NCBI RefSeq assembly: GCF_021735935.1 | Contig: NZ_WMDZ01000001.1 | Span: 434,001 to 498,000 of the forward strand | DNA: 64,000 nt | Direction: 5' to 3' | From: Sulfitobacter sp. M39 | GTDB lineage: Bacteria; Pseudomonadota; Alphaproteobacteria; Rhodobacterales; Rhodobacteraceae | Shown: piece by piece, positions 25,793 to 35,246 of the stretch | Layout of the letters: every line of letters begins with the position of its first letter | How positions within the stretch are numbered: the first letter of the stretch is position 1 | Notes under the pieces: generated by a model | Database searches by the model: none | What the model saw: the letters and a program-made list of their open reading frames with translations, nothing else | Told to the model about the DNA's origin: nothing | Position numbers and translations under genes: made by a program

Positions 25793-26497
25793 TCAGGCGC
25801 GAGGGCCTATTGTGACCTCAAGCGTCGCGATCCCGTCAACGCCGCCGGTCACGACATCCCTTTCCACAAGGGCTGCGACACCCGCCGGTGTGCCCGTCAT
25901 GATGATATCCCCCGGCGCCAGCGCCATAGATTGCGACAAGATCGCCACATGTTCGCGTACCGACCAGATCAGATCGGCCAGATCGGCGTCCTGCCGCACC
26001 TCGCCGTTCACGGCAAGCCAGATGCGCCCCTGTTCCACAGACGGCACATCGGCGATGGGTTTCAGCGCGGCAATCGGCGCGGAGTTGTCGAACGCCTTGC
26101 CCCAATCCCATGGCCGACCGGCCTTCTTCGCCTCTGCCTGCAGGTCACGGCGGGTCAGGTCGATCCCGACCGAAGCCCCCCAGACGTGATCCATCACGTC
26201 GGCTTCCGCGATGTTGCGCCCGCCTTTGCCGATGGCGATCACCAACTCGATCTCGTGGTGCAGGTCCTCTGTCTGAGGCGGATAGGGGATGGTGCAAGGC
26301 GTATCCAGCGCCGCATCGGCGGGTTTGGTGAAAAAGAACGGTGCCTCACGCGTCGGATCTTTGCCCATCTCGCGGGCGTGGGCCTCGTAGTTGCGACCCA
26401 CGCAGAAGATGCGGCGCATGGGAAAGCGGGCGTCGGTGCCCTGCACAGCCAGACTGGCCTGCGGCGCGGGGGGGAATACAAAATCATCAGCGGGCAT
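25793..26497 (-). CDS. Fumarylacetoacetate hydrolase (FAH) family protein
   Basis: A 234-residue FAH-fold enzyme with FCVGRNYEAHAREMG, the metal-binding pattern HHEIELVIAIGKGG (Glu ligands), WGASVGIDLTRRDLQ and the late GDIIMTGTPAGV loop. Small members of this family act as acylpyruvases, oxaloacetate decarboxylases or dicarbonyl hydrolases; the sequence alone does not choose. ATG 26497 is supported by AGGA 9 bases upstream; an in-frame extension to 26602 has no homology. It lies downstream of the hemY terminator on the same strand. Confidence 0.88.
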   Translation of the reverse strand: MPADDFVFPPAPQASLAVQGTDARFPMRRIFCVGRNYEAHAREMGKDPTREAPFFFTKPADAALDTPCTIPYPPQTEDLHHEIELVIAIGKGGRNIAEADVMDHVWGASVGIDLTRRDLQAEAKKAGRPWDWGKAFDNSAPIAALKPIADVPSVEQGRIWLAVNGEVRQDADLADLIWSVREHVAILSQSMALAPGDIIMTGTPAGVAALVERDVVTGGVDGIATLEVTIGPRA

Positions 26498-26601
26498 GGG
26501 GCATATCCTTTGCAATAGGTGTGTCACAGACATACGCCCCTGCGGCAGTGCCGTCATCCGGTAAGACACAAAAATGCAGGCTAGACATAAGCTGCAACGC
26601 A

Positions 26602-26630
26602 AAAGGCCGACACAATACGTGCCGGCCTTT
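26602..26630 (-). terminator. Hairpin after hemY
   Basis: AAAGGCCG (26602-26609) pairs with CGGCCTTT (26623-26630) around a 13-base loop, 27 bases after the hemY stop. The T tail is short. Confidence 0.5.
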
Positions 26631-26656
26631 GTTTTCGTTCACCTTTGGGCTCTGCG

Positions 26657-28168
26657 CTATTTCTCGGGCTGGGTCGCTGGTTTTTCAACCGGATCGACGG
26701 TGCCTGCGGGGGTGTCGTCGATCAGCTCTGCATCCTCGATATCGGCGCGGGTGGCGACAGGCGGCTTGGCATCCGCGCCCGAGTTATCCTCTAGTGCGCC
26801 GACGATCAGCGGCAGCATCTGCACACCACCGGGCATGGCGACTTCGGACATGGGCGGGGTTTTCCACGCCAGCGTATCGAAGCTGTGGCAGTTTTCGCAG
26901 ATCGGCTTCCAGCTCGCATGGATATGTTGGCAGTTCTCGCAAATCCACTGAGGGCCGCGCGATACGGTCAGCGCCCGTGCCAGCCAGCCTTTGACGATGG
27001 TATCCGAGGCCCCCTCGCCCCGTTCGATGGCCGCCATCAAGGTGACCGAACGTGCGGTCGGGTCGGTTTCAACCAGATCCCCCAAGGACCGGCGCGCTTG
27101 CGGGAAATCTTCGGCGGCGATGTTCAGCTCTGCCAGCAGCATCTTGGTCTCGGGGTGGTCCGGCTGCACGCGGGTCAGCGTGGTAAACCGCTTGAGCCGC
27201 TCTTTCGGGGTCTCGTCCGGCTGGATCGCGGCGAAGGCACCGGCCAGATCGGGGTGCGGCTGCACGTCCCACGCTTTCTTCAGCACGCGGGCCGCATATT
27301 TCGGTTTTCCTTGATCGATATAACCATGCGCAGCCATCACGGCTGCGGGGATCAGATCGGGGGACAGGCGGTTCGCCTCGATCGCGGCCTCGCGGGCTTC
27401 GATGCTGTTGCCTTCGGCAATGACATCTTTCGCCTCGGACAGGGCGAGCACGGCATCACGCCGTTTATGCACATCGCGCGGCATCTGGCCGTTCTTGAGC
27501 TTGGTGTTCAGCGTTTGGCGCGCACCGGCCCAATCTTCTTTCTCGGCCTGTAGTTTCAGCAGCACATCACCAGTTTCGGCATGTTTCGGTTTGATGGCAA
27601 AAGCTTTCTCGGCCAGCTTCAGCGCGGTTTCCGTGTCGCCTTCGGCCAGCTTCTGTTTCATGATCCCGCGCACACCGACAAAGCGGGTGCTTTCATTGGT
27701 CACCAGCTTGCGATAGGTTTCTTCTGCCTTGCGACGGTCGCCCGCCATTTCCGCAGCCTGCGCGATCAGCAGGTTGGTCAGATCGGGACGTTCAAGGTAT
27801 TTATCCGCCTTTGCGGCCTTGGCCATCGCCAGACGCCCTTCGCCGCTGGCCAGCGCCATAAGCCCTTCGGAGAGCGCCTCGTAGCCTTTGCGTTCGCGGT
27901 TGCGGTCAAAATAGCGCGACAGCGCCGTTTCGTCGCCGTTCAGGAAATGCCAGACCGCCACCAGCAGCGCAAAGATCTTGAGCATGATCCAGACCGCGAC
28001 AACCAGCAGGACCACGGCGATAACGGATTGCAGCGGGCCAAAGCTGTATTCGGTGCCCATCACGGTGACCTGCAACCCGCCCGAGCTTTCCAGCAAGAAC
28101 GATGCGCCCCAAGTGATGGCGGCAATCACCGCAACGAACACAACGATCTTAATCAGTGACCAAAGCAT
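26657..28168 (-). CDS. hemY: HemY-type TPR membrane protein with C-terminal zinc-ribbon-like motif
   Basis: A 503-residue protein: two N-terminal membrane helices (LIKIVVFVAVIAAITWGA and VIAVVLLVVAVWIMLKIF), the HemY_N region, then tandem tetratricopeptide repeats over residues ~110-380. Around residue 420 there is WICENCQHIHASWKPICENC, a C-x2-C ... C-x2-C pair resembling the rubredoxin-type metal site at the end of LapB/YciM. Despite its name this HemY family is not protoporphyrinogen oxidase; its exact role in heme synthesis is unsettled. The gene follows the mitofilin-like gene by 12 bases, in the hemD direction. Confidence 0.88.
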   Translation of the reverse strand: MLWSLIKIVVFVAVIAAITWGASFLLESSGGLQVTVMGTEYSFGPLQSVIAVVLLVVAVWIMLKIFALLVAVWHFLNGDETALSRYFDRNRERKGYEALSEGLMALASGEGRLAMAKAAKADKYLERPDLTNLLIAQAAEMAGDRRKAEETYRKLVTNESTRFVGVRGIMKQKLAEGDTETALKLAEKAFAIKPKHAETGDVLLKLQAEKEDWAGARQTLNTKLKNGQMPRDVHKRRDAVLALSEAKDVIAEGNSIEAREAAIEANRLSPDLIPAAVMAAHGYIDQGKPKYAARVLKKAWDVQPHPDLAGAFAAIQPDETPKERLKRFTTLTRVQPDHPETKMLLAELNIAAEDFPQARRSLGDLVETDPTARSVTLMAAIERGEGASDTIVKGWLARALTVSRGPQWICENCQHIHASWKPICENCHSFDTLAWKTPPMSEVAMPGGVQMLPLIVGALEDNSGADAKPPVATRADIEDAELIDDTPAGTVDPVEKPATQPEK

Positions 28169-28180
28169 AAATCAGGTTCC

Positions 28181-29710
28181 TCAGTTCGCCGTCAGGCGTT
28201 GTGTCAATGTCTGTACGGCGTCTTGGGCATCCTGGCGCGCTTGCGCATCAGAGAGCCATTCGGACAGGGGCTCTTGGGCTTCGGGCGGGAGGGCTTTCAC
28301 CTCTGCCAGCGCATCGGCCAGACGCCCGTCGCGCATTGCGGCTTCGGCGCGGGACAGGATCGCGTCGGGGTCATCCCCGTCACGCGGCGCAACCGACCGC
28401 GCACCCAACTGCTGCTTGAAGAAGCCGCCAATGCCGCCCCCGTCCACCTCGGGCGAGGCCGCACGTGCCGCTGCAAGCGATGCCCGTGCCGCATCGGGGA
28501 AACGGTCCTGAAGATTGGCAGCGGTGACAACGCCCGTCGCCGCCGTGTCGGCAAGGGCCGGCGGGACATCCTGAATACCATTGGCTTGCAGATCGGCGAT
28601 CTCTGCCTCGAAGGGCTGGCCGGTTGTGACGGCAGATACGATCCGGCCCAAGGCGGATTGCAGCGTCGCGGCCTGTGCGGCTTGCGCCGTCGCTTCCTCT
28701 ACGCTGAGCGCATTGTCGAGCAGACGTTGAATCTCGTCGCGCTGTGTCTCGACCGAGGATTGCAGCGCCGCCAGTTCCTCTTCAAAGGCTGACGTATCGA
28801 CGGGGGCCGGTGCCTCGGTCGCGGGGCGGTTGCCCAGATCATCCACACGGGTGGCAAGCTCGGCTACCAGCGCCTGAACCTCTTGCAGGGCGGCATCGTC
28901 GGAGGGCGCGGGGGCCGGGTCTGTCTCTTCCAGCGCCTTGATCCGTGCCTCTTGCGCGGCGATCGTGTCGCTCAGGCTAGATTGCGAGGTGTCCGCAGGG
29001 CGCAGGCCGGCCTGTTCCAGCAAATCATATTCCGCCACGGCAAAGCCGATCCCGCCCGCAATGATCCCGCCGAACAGCATCGGCCAAAAGACACTACCGC
29101 GCTTTTCAGGCTCTGCCACGGGGGTGGCGGGGGGCGGCGTTTTGGGCGGCGTGGCCGGTTTCGCCGTCGTGGTCGATGCGGTTGACGTCGCGGTCTTTGA
29201 CGCGGGCGATGCCGGTTTATCAGAGGCCGTGTCCGGCTTTACATCTTTCGCGTCGGGCTTTGCATCGGATTTCGCGTCGCTCGGCTTCGTCTCGGGTTTG
29301 GCAGACGTCGAGGCGGTCGCGGTGGTCGCGGGTGAAGCTGCCTTGGCCGCTGTATCACTGCCCCCCGTTTTCACAGCGGGTGTCGTTGCCTCTTTGGCGT
29401 CGCTTGCTTTCGCGGCGGTCGATGCGGTGTCGGTGGTTTTCACGCCTTCAGGTTTGGCACTCGCTTTGTCATCGCTGGATTTACCCGTCGCGGTTTTGTC
29501 GGCGCTCGCCGCGCTTGCAGCGGATGTCTTGGCCGCAGGCTTGGGCTTGGCCGTTGATGGCTTCGCCGTTGTCCCAGCCGGTTTTGTCGCGGTGGACGAT
29601 CCGGTTTTCTTGGCTGTGGTCTTCGGCTTGGCGGCGGCAGCAGACGCCCTTGATGTCGAAGATGTCTTCGGGGTGTCGTCACCTGAACTGGGTGTTTTCG
29701 CTTTCGCCAC
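28181..29710 (-). CDS. Mic60/mitofilin-like inner-membrane protein
   Basis: A 509-residue protein with a striking low-complexity N-terminal third made of Ala, Lys, Thr, Ser and Pro (repeats such as KPTTAKK and SAKPETKPSDAK), one membrane helix (FWPMLFGGIIAGGIGFAVAEY), a coiled-coil region rich in Ala/Glu/Leu/Gln, and a C-terminal mitofilin-signature-like helix set (GDDPDAILSRAEAAMRDGRLADALAEV). Alphaproteobacterial Mic60 homologs are known to sit beside heme-synthesis genes and to shape intracytoplasmic membranes. GTG 29710 is preferred: GGAAAGG is upstream, whereas the 16 preceding residues show no homology. The gene lies between hemD and hemY. Confidence 0.8.
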   Translation of the reverse strand: MAKAKTPSSGDDTPKTSSTSRASAAAAKPKTTAKKTGSSTATKPAGTTAKPSTAKPKPAAKTSAASAASADKTATGKSSDDKASAKPEGVKTTDTASTAAKASDAKEATTPAVKTGGSDTAAKAASPATTATASTSAKPETKPSDAKSDAKPDAKDVKPDTASDKPASPASKTATSTASTTTAKPATPPKTPPPATPVAEPEKRGSVFWPMLFGGIIAGGIGFAVAEYDLLEQAGLRPADTSQSSLSDTIAAQEARIKALEETDPAPAPSDDAALQEVQALVAELATRVDDLGNRPATEAPAPVDTSAFEEELAALQSSVETQRDEIQRLLDNALSVEEATAQAAQAATLQSALGRIVSAVTTGQPFEAEIADLQANGIQDVPPALADTAATGVVTAANLQDRFPDAARASLAAARAASPEVDGGGIGGFFKQQLGARSVAPRDGDDPDAILSRAEAAMRDGRLADALAEVKALPPEAQEPLSEWLSDAQARQDAQDAVQTLTQRLTAN

Positions 29711-29783
29711 GCTTAAAAACCTTTCCGATTCTGACCTGATATCAGACGTATTGCACAACCTTAGACGGCATCTAGGTCGACCT

Positions 29784-30485
29784 TCAAGCTAACCTGTTCC
29801 AATCCACCGCAGTTTCAAGCGTAAAACGCAGTGACGTGGCGGTTGGTTCAGGGGCGATGAGTATCTGCTGAACCACTGTGCGGTCCAGCGCCTCGGCCAC
29901 GGCGGGGCTCAGGGCGATGATGGTGGACCGTTGCAAGTCATGTGCCTGATCAGCGAATTGCGCGGCGGTGCGCGGAGAAAACAGCGGCACGATCGACGGG
30001 CCATCTGCCAGCGCGGCTTGGGCGTCGCGCGTCAGGGGCAGCGCCTGCTGGTCATAAAGCGCCACAGCGCGTGTCGGCAGACCGCCCTGCGTTAACCGTT
30101 CGGCAATATCCCCGCGCTGGTGCGTGCCGCGCAGATGCAGCAAGGGCGCCGCGGGGTGATGTGCCTTGATCATCGAGAGCAAACGTGCCGCATCGGGGGC
30201 GTGAAACGCGACCTGCCAGCCCTTGGCCGCAGCCGCCTGCGCCGTCGCCTCGCCCACACAATAGGCCGGCAGGGTGCCCCCCTTCGGGCCATGCGCCACC
30301 CCATTGGCCGAGGTAAAGATCACCCCGCCGATGCCGCCCAGATCAACAGGCGCTGCGGTCGGTAGAATTCGCAGCAAAGGGCTGGTCACCACCCGCACCC
30401 GCGACAGCAGCGCAGCCGGCAGGCTGGCCGCAAACGCCGCGCAGGCGGGCGCAGGGCGGGTCAGGATCAACGCTGGTTTTGTCAT
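29784..30485 (-). CDS. hemD: Uroporphyrinogen-III synthase
   Basis: A 233-residue HemD: start [39 protein letters not shown] and [17 protein letters not shown] match this weakly conserved family, which closes hydroxymethylbilane to uroporphyrinogen III with inversion of ring D. It is cytoplasmic and feeds both heme and, in phototrophs, bacteriochlorophyll. ATG 30485 is chosen at the family N-terminus. It is divergent from tsaD with an 80-base gap and is followed on the same strand by the mitofilin-like and hemY genes, probably one transcription unit. Confidence 0.87.
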   Translation of the reverse strand: MTKPALILTRPAPACAAFAASLPAALLSRVRVVTSPLLRILPTAAPVDLGGIGGVIFTSANGVAHGPKGGTLPAYCVGEATAQAAAAKGWQVAFHAPDAARLLSMIKAHHPAAPLLHLRGTHQRGDIAERLTQGGLPTRAVALYDQQALPLTRDAQAALADGPSIVPLFSPRTAAQFADQAHDLQRSTIIALSPAVAEALDRTVVQQILIAPEPTATSLRFTLETAVDWNRLA

Positions 30486-30565
30486 CTGACGCTTGGGCCC
30501 CAAGGATTGTTCCACCTGCCCCAAGGTGTTACTTGGCCCCTGTCACCCTTGCAACGGAAACAGCC

Positions 30566-31651
30566 ATGTTACTTCTTGGATTGGAAAGCAGCTGCGATGA
30601 TACCGCCGCCGCGCTGGTGCGTCAGCTGCCGGGGCAACGCGCCCAAGTGCTGTCCTCCGTCGTTGTGGGGCAGACCGAGATTCATGCCTCTTTCGGCGGT
30701 GTTGTCCCCGAGATCGCAGCCCGCGCCCACGCAGAAAAGCTGGACCTTTGCGTCGAAAAGGCACTGGCCGAGGCGACGCTGACCTTGGCGGATGTTGACG
30801 GTTTCGCCGTGACCGCGGGACCGGGGCTGATCGGTGGCGTGCTGTCGGGGGTGATGTGCGCCAAGGGGCTGTCTGCCGCGACGGGCAAGCCGATGTATGG
30901 CGTGAACCATCTGGCGGGCCACGCCCTGACGCCACGACTGACCGATGATGTGCCCTATCCCTATTTGATGTTGCTGGTGTCCGGCGGGCATTGCCAGTTC
31001 CTGCTGGTGCATGGGCCGGACCGGTTTGAGCGCTTGGGCGGCACCATCGACGACGCGCCGGGCGAGGCTTTTGACAAGGTAGCGCGCCTGATCTCTTTGC
31101 CGCAACCGGGGGGCCCCGCGATTGAGCAAGCCGCCAAGGCGGGCGATCCGAAGCGTTTTGCCCTGCCGCGCCCGCTGCTGGACCGACCCGATTGCGACAT
31201 GTCCTTTTCGGGGTTGAAAACGGCGGTGCTGCGCACGCGGGACAAGGTGATCGACGAAAAAGGCGGGTTGAGCGTTCAGGATCAGGCCGATCTGGCTGCC
31301 GGTTTCCAGGCTGCCGTTACCGATGTACTGGCCGAAAAGACCCGCCGCGCCTTGCGGAAATATTTGGATCACGCACCTGCTGTGCGCAGCCTTTGTGTTG
31401 CGGGTGGTGTGGCCGCGAACAAGGCAATAGGCCGCGGATTAGAGACTGTTGCCGCCGAAGTAGACTGCGCCTTTATCGCGCCGCCGCTGTCGCTGTGCAC
31501 CGATAATGCCGCGATGATCGCCTTTGCCGCGATTGAGCAAAGCCATCTGCGCGCGCCCGATGATCTGACCCTGTCGGCCCGCCCGCGTTGGCCGCTGGAC
31601 ACAAGCCAGCCCGCCATGTTGGGCAGCGGCAAAAAAGGAGCGAAAGCATGA
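30566..31651 (+). CDS. tsaD: tRNA N6-threonylcarbamoyladenosine synthase subunit TsaD
   Basis: A 361-residue ASKHA-fold protein that transfers the threonylcarbamoyl group to A37 of ANN-decoding tRNAs, working with TsaB/Tsa[15 protein letters not shown] opens the protein; the metal-binding motif appears as [18 protein letters not shown] and [12 protein letters not shown] follow. ATG 30566 begins the conserved domain; an earlier in-frame codon at 30479 would add 29 unrelated residues. The stop overlaps the gpsA start as ATGA. Its partner tsaE is also in this window at 52410. Confidence 0.96.
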   Translation: MLLLGLESSCDDTAAALVRQLPGQRAQVLSSVVVGQTEIHASFGGVVPEIAARAHAEKLDLCVEKALAEATLTLADVDGFAVTAGPGLIGGVLSGVMCAKGLSAATGKPMYGVNHLAGHALTPRLTDDVPYPYLMLLVSGGHCQFLLVHGPDRFERLGGTIDDAPGEAFDKVARLISLPQPGGPAIEQAAKAGDPKRFALPRPLLDRPDCDMSFSGLKTAVLRTRDKVIDEKGGLSVQDQADLAAGFQAAVTDVLAEKTRRALRKYLDHAPAVRSLCVAGGVAANKAIGRGLETVAAEVDCAFIAPPLSLCTDNAAMIAFAAIEQSHLRAPDDLTLSARPRWPLDTSQPAMLGSGKKGAKA

Positions 31652-32601
31652 GCATTGCCGTTCTGGGAGCCGGTGCCTTTGGCACTGCGTTGGCGATCTC
31701 TTTGGCGGGTAAGGGCGCGGTGACGCTATGGGCGCGGGATGCGCAGGGCATGGGGCAAAGCCGCGAAAACACCGCTCGCCTGCCCGGTTGCCCACTGCCC
31801 GAGGGCCTGTTCGTGACCGAGGATCTGGCAGAGGCCGCCAAGGCGCAGACATTGCTCGCCGCTGTTCCGATGCAAAAACTGCGCGGGTTTCTGCATGATA
31901 ACGCTGCCGCATTGGACGGCAAGGCAATCGTCGCCTGTTGCAAGGGGATCGAGCTGAACACCGGCCTTGGCCCTGTCGCCGTGATCCGCGAGGTGCTGCC
32001 CAATGCGACCGCCGCGATCCTCACGGGGCCAAGCTTTGCCGCGGATATTGCGCGGGGTCTTCCCACGGCGCTGACCCTTGCCTGCGCCGATAAAACCACC
32101 TGCGCGACCCTACAACAGAGCCTAACAACGGCAAACCTGCGTCTTTACCGCACCTCTGATACCGTGGGTGCGGAATTGGGGGGCGCGCTGAAAAACGTTG
32201 TGGCCATCGCTTGCGGTGCGGCGATCGGGGCGGGTCTGGGCGAAAGCGCGCGGGCTGCCGTGATGACCCGCGGCTTCGCCGAAATGCAGCGGCTCGCCGC
32301 GCATCACCACGCGGATCCGGTGACCTTGGCGGGCCTGTCCGGTTTTGGCGATCTGACGCTGACCTGCACCTCGACCCAATCGCGGAACTACCGGCTGGGT
32401 CTGGCCCTGGGCCGGGGGGAGCCCTTTGACAGCGCCACCACCGTCGAAGGTGCCGCCACCGCGCGGGCGGTCGATGCGCTGGCCCATGACAACGGGCTGG
32501 ATCTGCCGATCACCGCCGCCGTTGCAGGTCTGGTCGAGAACCGCTTAGATGTAGCAAGCGCGATGAAAGCGCTTTTGACCCGCCCTTTAAAGGAAGAATA
32601 A
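31648..32601 (+). CDS. gpsA: NAD(P)-dependent glycerol-3-phosphate dehydrogenase
   Basis: A 317-residue enzyme reducing dihydroxyacetone phosphate to sn-glycerol 3-phosphate for phospholipid synthesis. The Rossmann motif is [30 protein letters not shown] and the catalytic-lysine segment [13 protein letters not shown] are typical, as is [21 protein letters not shown] precedes the ATG by 8 bases and the start overlaps the tsaD stop (ATGA), so the two are translationally coupled. The yciI-like gene follows after one base. Confidence 0.96.
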   Translation: MSIAVLGAGAFGTALAISLAGKGAVTLWARDAQGMGQSRENTARLPGCPLPEGLFVTEDLAEAAKAQTLLAAVPMQKLRGFLHDNAAALDGKAIVACCKGIELNTGLGPVAVIREVLPNATAAILTGPSFAADIARGLPTALTLACADKTTCATLQQSLTTANLRLYRTSDTVGAELGGALKNVVAIACGAAIGAGLGESARAAVMTRGFAEMQRLAAHHHADPVTLAGLSGFGDLTLTCTSTQSRNYRLGLALGRGEPFDSATTVEGAATARAVDALAHDNGLDLPITAAVAGLVENRLDVASAMKALLTRPLKEE

Positions 32602-32602
32602 C

Positions 32603-32875
32603 ATGCTGGTTGCCCTTATTGCCAAAGACAAAGCTGGCGCGCTTTCCGTGCGTCAGGAAAACCGCCCCGCCCATGTGGAGTATCTGAAATCCACGGGCGT
32701 CGTTGCTCAGGCCGGTCCGCTGCTGGATGATGCCGGCGATATGATCGGGTCTTTGGTCATTCTGGATGTCGCCGACAAGGCCGCGGCGCAAGATTGGGCT
32801 GACAATGACCCCTATGCCAAGGCCGGGTTGTTTGCCGATGTGCAGCTGATCCCGTGGAACCGGGTGATCGGGTAA
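32603..32875 (+). CDS. YciI-like small protein
   Basis: A 90-residue ferredoxin-like-fold protein. The YciI family marks are the N-terminal VALIAKDK strand, a conserved RPAHVEYLKS (Arg/His), and the WADNDPYAKAGLF block near the end. The family is related to muconolactone isomerases and its activity is unclear. AAAGGAAG lies 6 bases before the ATG. The TAA stop overlaps the EVE-domain gene start as TAATG, so both belong to the tsaD-gpsA transcription unit. Confidence 0.9.
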   Translation: MLVALIAKDKAGALSVRQENRPAHVEYLKSTGVVAQAGPLLDDAGDMIGSLVILDVADKAAAQDWADNDPYAKAGLFADVQLIPWNRVIG

Positions 32876-33294
32876 TGGCCTACTGGCTGTTCAAATCCGA
32901 ACCCTCGACCTGGGGCTGGCCGGATCAGGTCGCCAAGGGGGACACGGGCGAGGAATGGGACGGCGTGCGCAACTATCAGGCGCGCAACTTCATGCGAGAG
33001 ATGGCGGTTGGCGATCTGGGGTTCTTCTACCATTCGCAGGGGGAGCGCGCGATTGTCGGCATTGTCGAGATCTGCGCCGCCGCGCATCCCGATAGCTCGA
33101 CCGATGATGCACGCTGGGAATGTGTCGATGTCAAAGCCGTGCGCCGGTTTGAAAAACCGGTGACGCTGGACGATATCAAGGCCGATGGCCGGTTCGATGA
33201 TATGCCGCTGGTCAAAAGCCCGCGTCTGTCCGTGCAGCCCGTCACACCAGACCAATGGAGCGCGATCTGCGCCCTTGGAAACACCAAACCCTAG
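32875..33294 (+). CDS. EVE-domain protein
   Basis: A 139-residue PUA-like EVE protein: AYWLFKSEPSTWGW at the start, EWDGVRNYQARNFMREM, DLGFFYHS and a final VKSPRLSVQPVTPDQW. EVE domains bind modified bases in nucleic acids; the housekeeping subgroup seen here is usually a stand-alone protein next to yciI and gpsA in alphaproteobacteria. It starts at ATG 32875 inside the yciI stop and ends just before a strong bidirectional terminator. Confidence 0.93.
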   Translation: MAYWLFKSEPSTWGWPDQVAKGDTGEEWDGVRNYQARNFMREMAVGDLGFFYHSQGERAIVGIVEICAAAHPDSSTDDARWECVDVKAVRRFEKPVTLDDIKADGRFDDMPLVKSPRLSVQPVTPDQWSAICALGNTKP

Positions 33295-33318
33295 AGCCTA
33301 CTACACGGTTTAGACATG

Positions 33319-33348
33319 AAAACGCCCGCTGAACCAAGCGGGCGTTTT
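33319..33348. terminator. Bidirectional intrinsic terminator
   Basis: AAAACGCCCGCT (33319-33330) pairs perfectly with AGCGGGCGTTTT (33337-33348) around a 6-base loop, giving T runs on both strands. It separates the EVE gene from the convergent DUF2853 gene. Confidence 0.9.
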
Positions 33349-33367
33349 CAGTTCGACAGGGACAGAT

Positions 33368-33709
33368 TTACGCGTAAACGGATTCTTTGCCGAAGTGTTT
33401 GGTCAGCATATAGTAGACCACCGCGCGGTATTTGTTCCGCTCGGATTTGCCGTAGGTCTCTACGGCTTTGTGGATACCGTCCATCAACTCGGGGCTATCC
33501 GAGAGACCGAGCTTTTTGATGAGGAAGTTGTTCTTGACCAGCTCAAGCTCGCTTTCCTGCGACGCGGCGATGGTCTGCGCGTCAGCGTTATAGATCGACG
33601 GACCGCAGCCGATGGTCACTTTCGTCAGCAGGTCCATATCTGGCGTCATGCCGCATTTCGTTTGCAGATCGTCGGCATACTTCGCGATCCATTCATCTCT
33701 TTTGCCCAT
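33368..33709 (-). CDS. DUF2853 family protein
   Basis: A 113-residue soluble, mostly helical protein. The pattern KRDEWIAKYADDLQTKC, GCGPSIYNADAQTIA and the late KYRAVVYYMLTKHF matches the DUF2853 family, common in marine alphaproteobacteria; a structure is known for the family but no function. GGAGACCAC gives a ribosome site just before the ATG. It is probably transcribed alone, ending at the bidirectional terminator. Confidence 0.85.
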   Translation of the reverse strand: MGKRDEWIAKYADDLQTKCGMTPDMDLLTKVTIGCGPSIYNADAQTIAASQESELELVKNNFLIKKLGLSDSPELMDGIHKAVETYGKSERNKYRAVVYYMLTKHFGKESVYA

Positions 33710-33893
33710 TCGTGGTCTCCAACCGTTGATTTGACCGATGTTTCCGGCCTTGTTTCAGACCCTAAAGCGGTTTTGACGCGCGCAAAAGAAATTTTTCCCG
33801 CCTGCGTTTGTCTGTGCGGTTTTCGGCACGTCTTGATTGCGGATCGCCCCGCGTCAAACGCTTGTACCGAAGCGGTTTTTCCGCAAAACTAAG

Positions 33894-35246
33894 ATGATGA
33901 AGACCGCCCTCGCCACCGCTTTCGCCCTTTGTCTTGCTCCGCCTCTTGGCGTTGCGGGACCGCTGCCCGATCCCGTTGATCCGGCCAGCTTTGCGCCCGT
34001 TGATCTGGAAGAGGCGATCCTCGGGCAATTGCTGTTTTACGATCCGATCCTCTCGGGCAACCGCAATATCGCCTGCGCCACCTGTCACCACCCTGATTTT
34101 GCCACGAGCGATGGCGTGTCGCTGGGTCTGGGCGAAGGTGGGGTCGGGCTGGGGCTGGAACGGCGCGGCGATCCTGACAACATGCCGCCCCACCGCATCC
34201 CGCGCAATTCACCTGCCTTGTTCAATCTGGGTGCCAAGGAATTCACCGTGCTGTTCCACGATGGCCGGATCGAGGTTGACGCCGAGATGCCGTCCGGTTT
34301 CCGCACGCCGCTGGACGACGATATGCTTGACGGATTTGCGTCTTTGCTGTCGGCCCAAACCATGTTCCCCGTGCTGAGCCCCGACGAGATGGCCGGCCAG
34401 AATATGGAGAATGACGTTGCCAAAGCCGTACGTCAGGGTCTGATCACGGCGCAGGGCGGGGCGTGGGATATTCTGGCGCGACGGGTGGCGGGTCTGCCCG
34501 ACTACGCGCAGCGGTTCCAAACGGTCTATGATCATATCACCACGCCCGACGACATCGAATTTACAGATATTTCAAACGCTATTGCCGTGTTTGTGGCCCA
34601 TGAATGGCGGTCAGACAGCTCTGCCTTTGATGCCTATCTGCGCGATCCGTCAGCCCCGTTGGACGCCGATGCGCAAAAGGGCATGGCGCTGTTTTATGGC
34701 GAGGCGGGCTGTAGCGCCTGCCACGCAGGCGCGTTCCAGACCGACCATAGTTTCCACGCGATGGGGGCACCGCAGCTTGGCCCCGGCAAGGCGGCCGCGT
34801 TTGAAACCCACACCCGCGATACGGGGCGCATGGGTGTGACCGGCAATGGGGCCGATGCCTATGCCTTTCGCACGCCGTCCCTGCGCAATGTGATGCAGAC
34901 CGGCCCTTGGGGGCATGCAGGCGGACACAGCCAGATAGAGAAGTTCTTGCGCGATCATATGGACCCCGCCCGCGCGGCAAAACGCTTTGCCCCCGGCGCG
35001 GCTGACAGAAACGGGGTGCGCCTGCCGCCGCTGGACGGGGATGACTGGCGCGAGATGGACGACCCCGCCGCCCGCGATGCCATCACCCAAGCCGCGATGA
35101 TCCGCGCGCCCAAAGGGCTGAATCCCGGTGATATCGCCTCGTTAGTGTCTTTCTTGCGCAGTCTGGATGACCCGCAGGCGCTGTCGGGACGCTTGGGTAT
35201 CCCTGACACGGTGCCAAGCGGTCTGGCCGTGGGCGGTGCGCCCTGA
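33894..35246 (+). CDS. Di-heme cytochrome c peroxidase / MauG-like protein
   Basis: A 450-residue periplasmic protein with signal peptide (cleavage near GVAGPL). Two heme c motifs are visible, CATCH at residue ~61 and CSACH at ~273, matching the two-domain CcpA/MauG family; LGQLLFYDPILSGNRNIAC and FRTPSLRNVMQTGPWGHAG are family hallmarks. It would reduce peroxide with cytochrome electrons or oxidise a partner, as MauG does. The start is either of the ATG pair 33894/33897. Its stop TGA abuts the stop of the convergent CRTAC1 gene (TGATCA), leaving no space for a terminator between them. Confidence 0.88.
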   Translation: MMKTALATAFALCLAPPLGVAGPLPDPVDPASFAPVDLEEAILGQLLFYDPILSGNRNIACATCHHPDFATSDGVSLGLGEGGVGLGLERRGDPDNMPPHRIPRNSPALFNLGAKEFTVLFHDGRIEVDAEMPSGFRTPLDDDMLDGFASLLSAQTMFPVLSPDEMAGQNMENDVAKAVRQGLITAQGGAWDILARRVAGLPDYAQRFQTVYDHITTPDDIEFTDISNAIAVFVAHEWRSDSSAFDAYLRDPSAPLDADAQKGMALFYGEAGCSACHAGAFQTDHSFHAMGAPQLGPGKAAAFETHTRDTGRMGVTGNGADAYAFRTPSLRNVMQTGPWGHAGGHSQIEKFLRDHMDPARAAKRFAPGAADRNGVRLPPLDGDDWREMDDPAARDAITQAAMIRAPKGLNPGDIASLVSFLRSLDDPQALSGRLGIPDTVPSGLAVGGAP

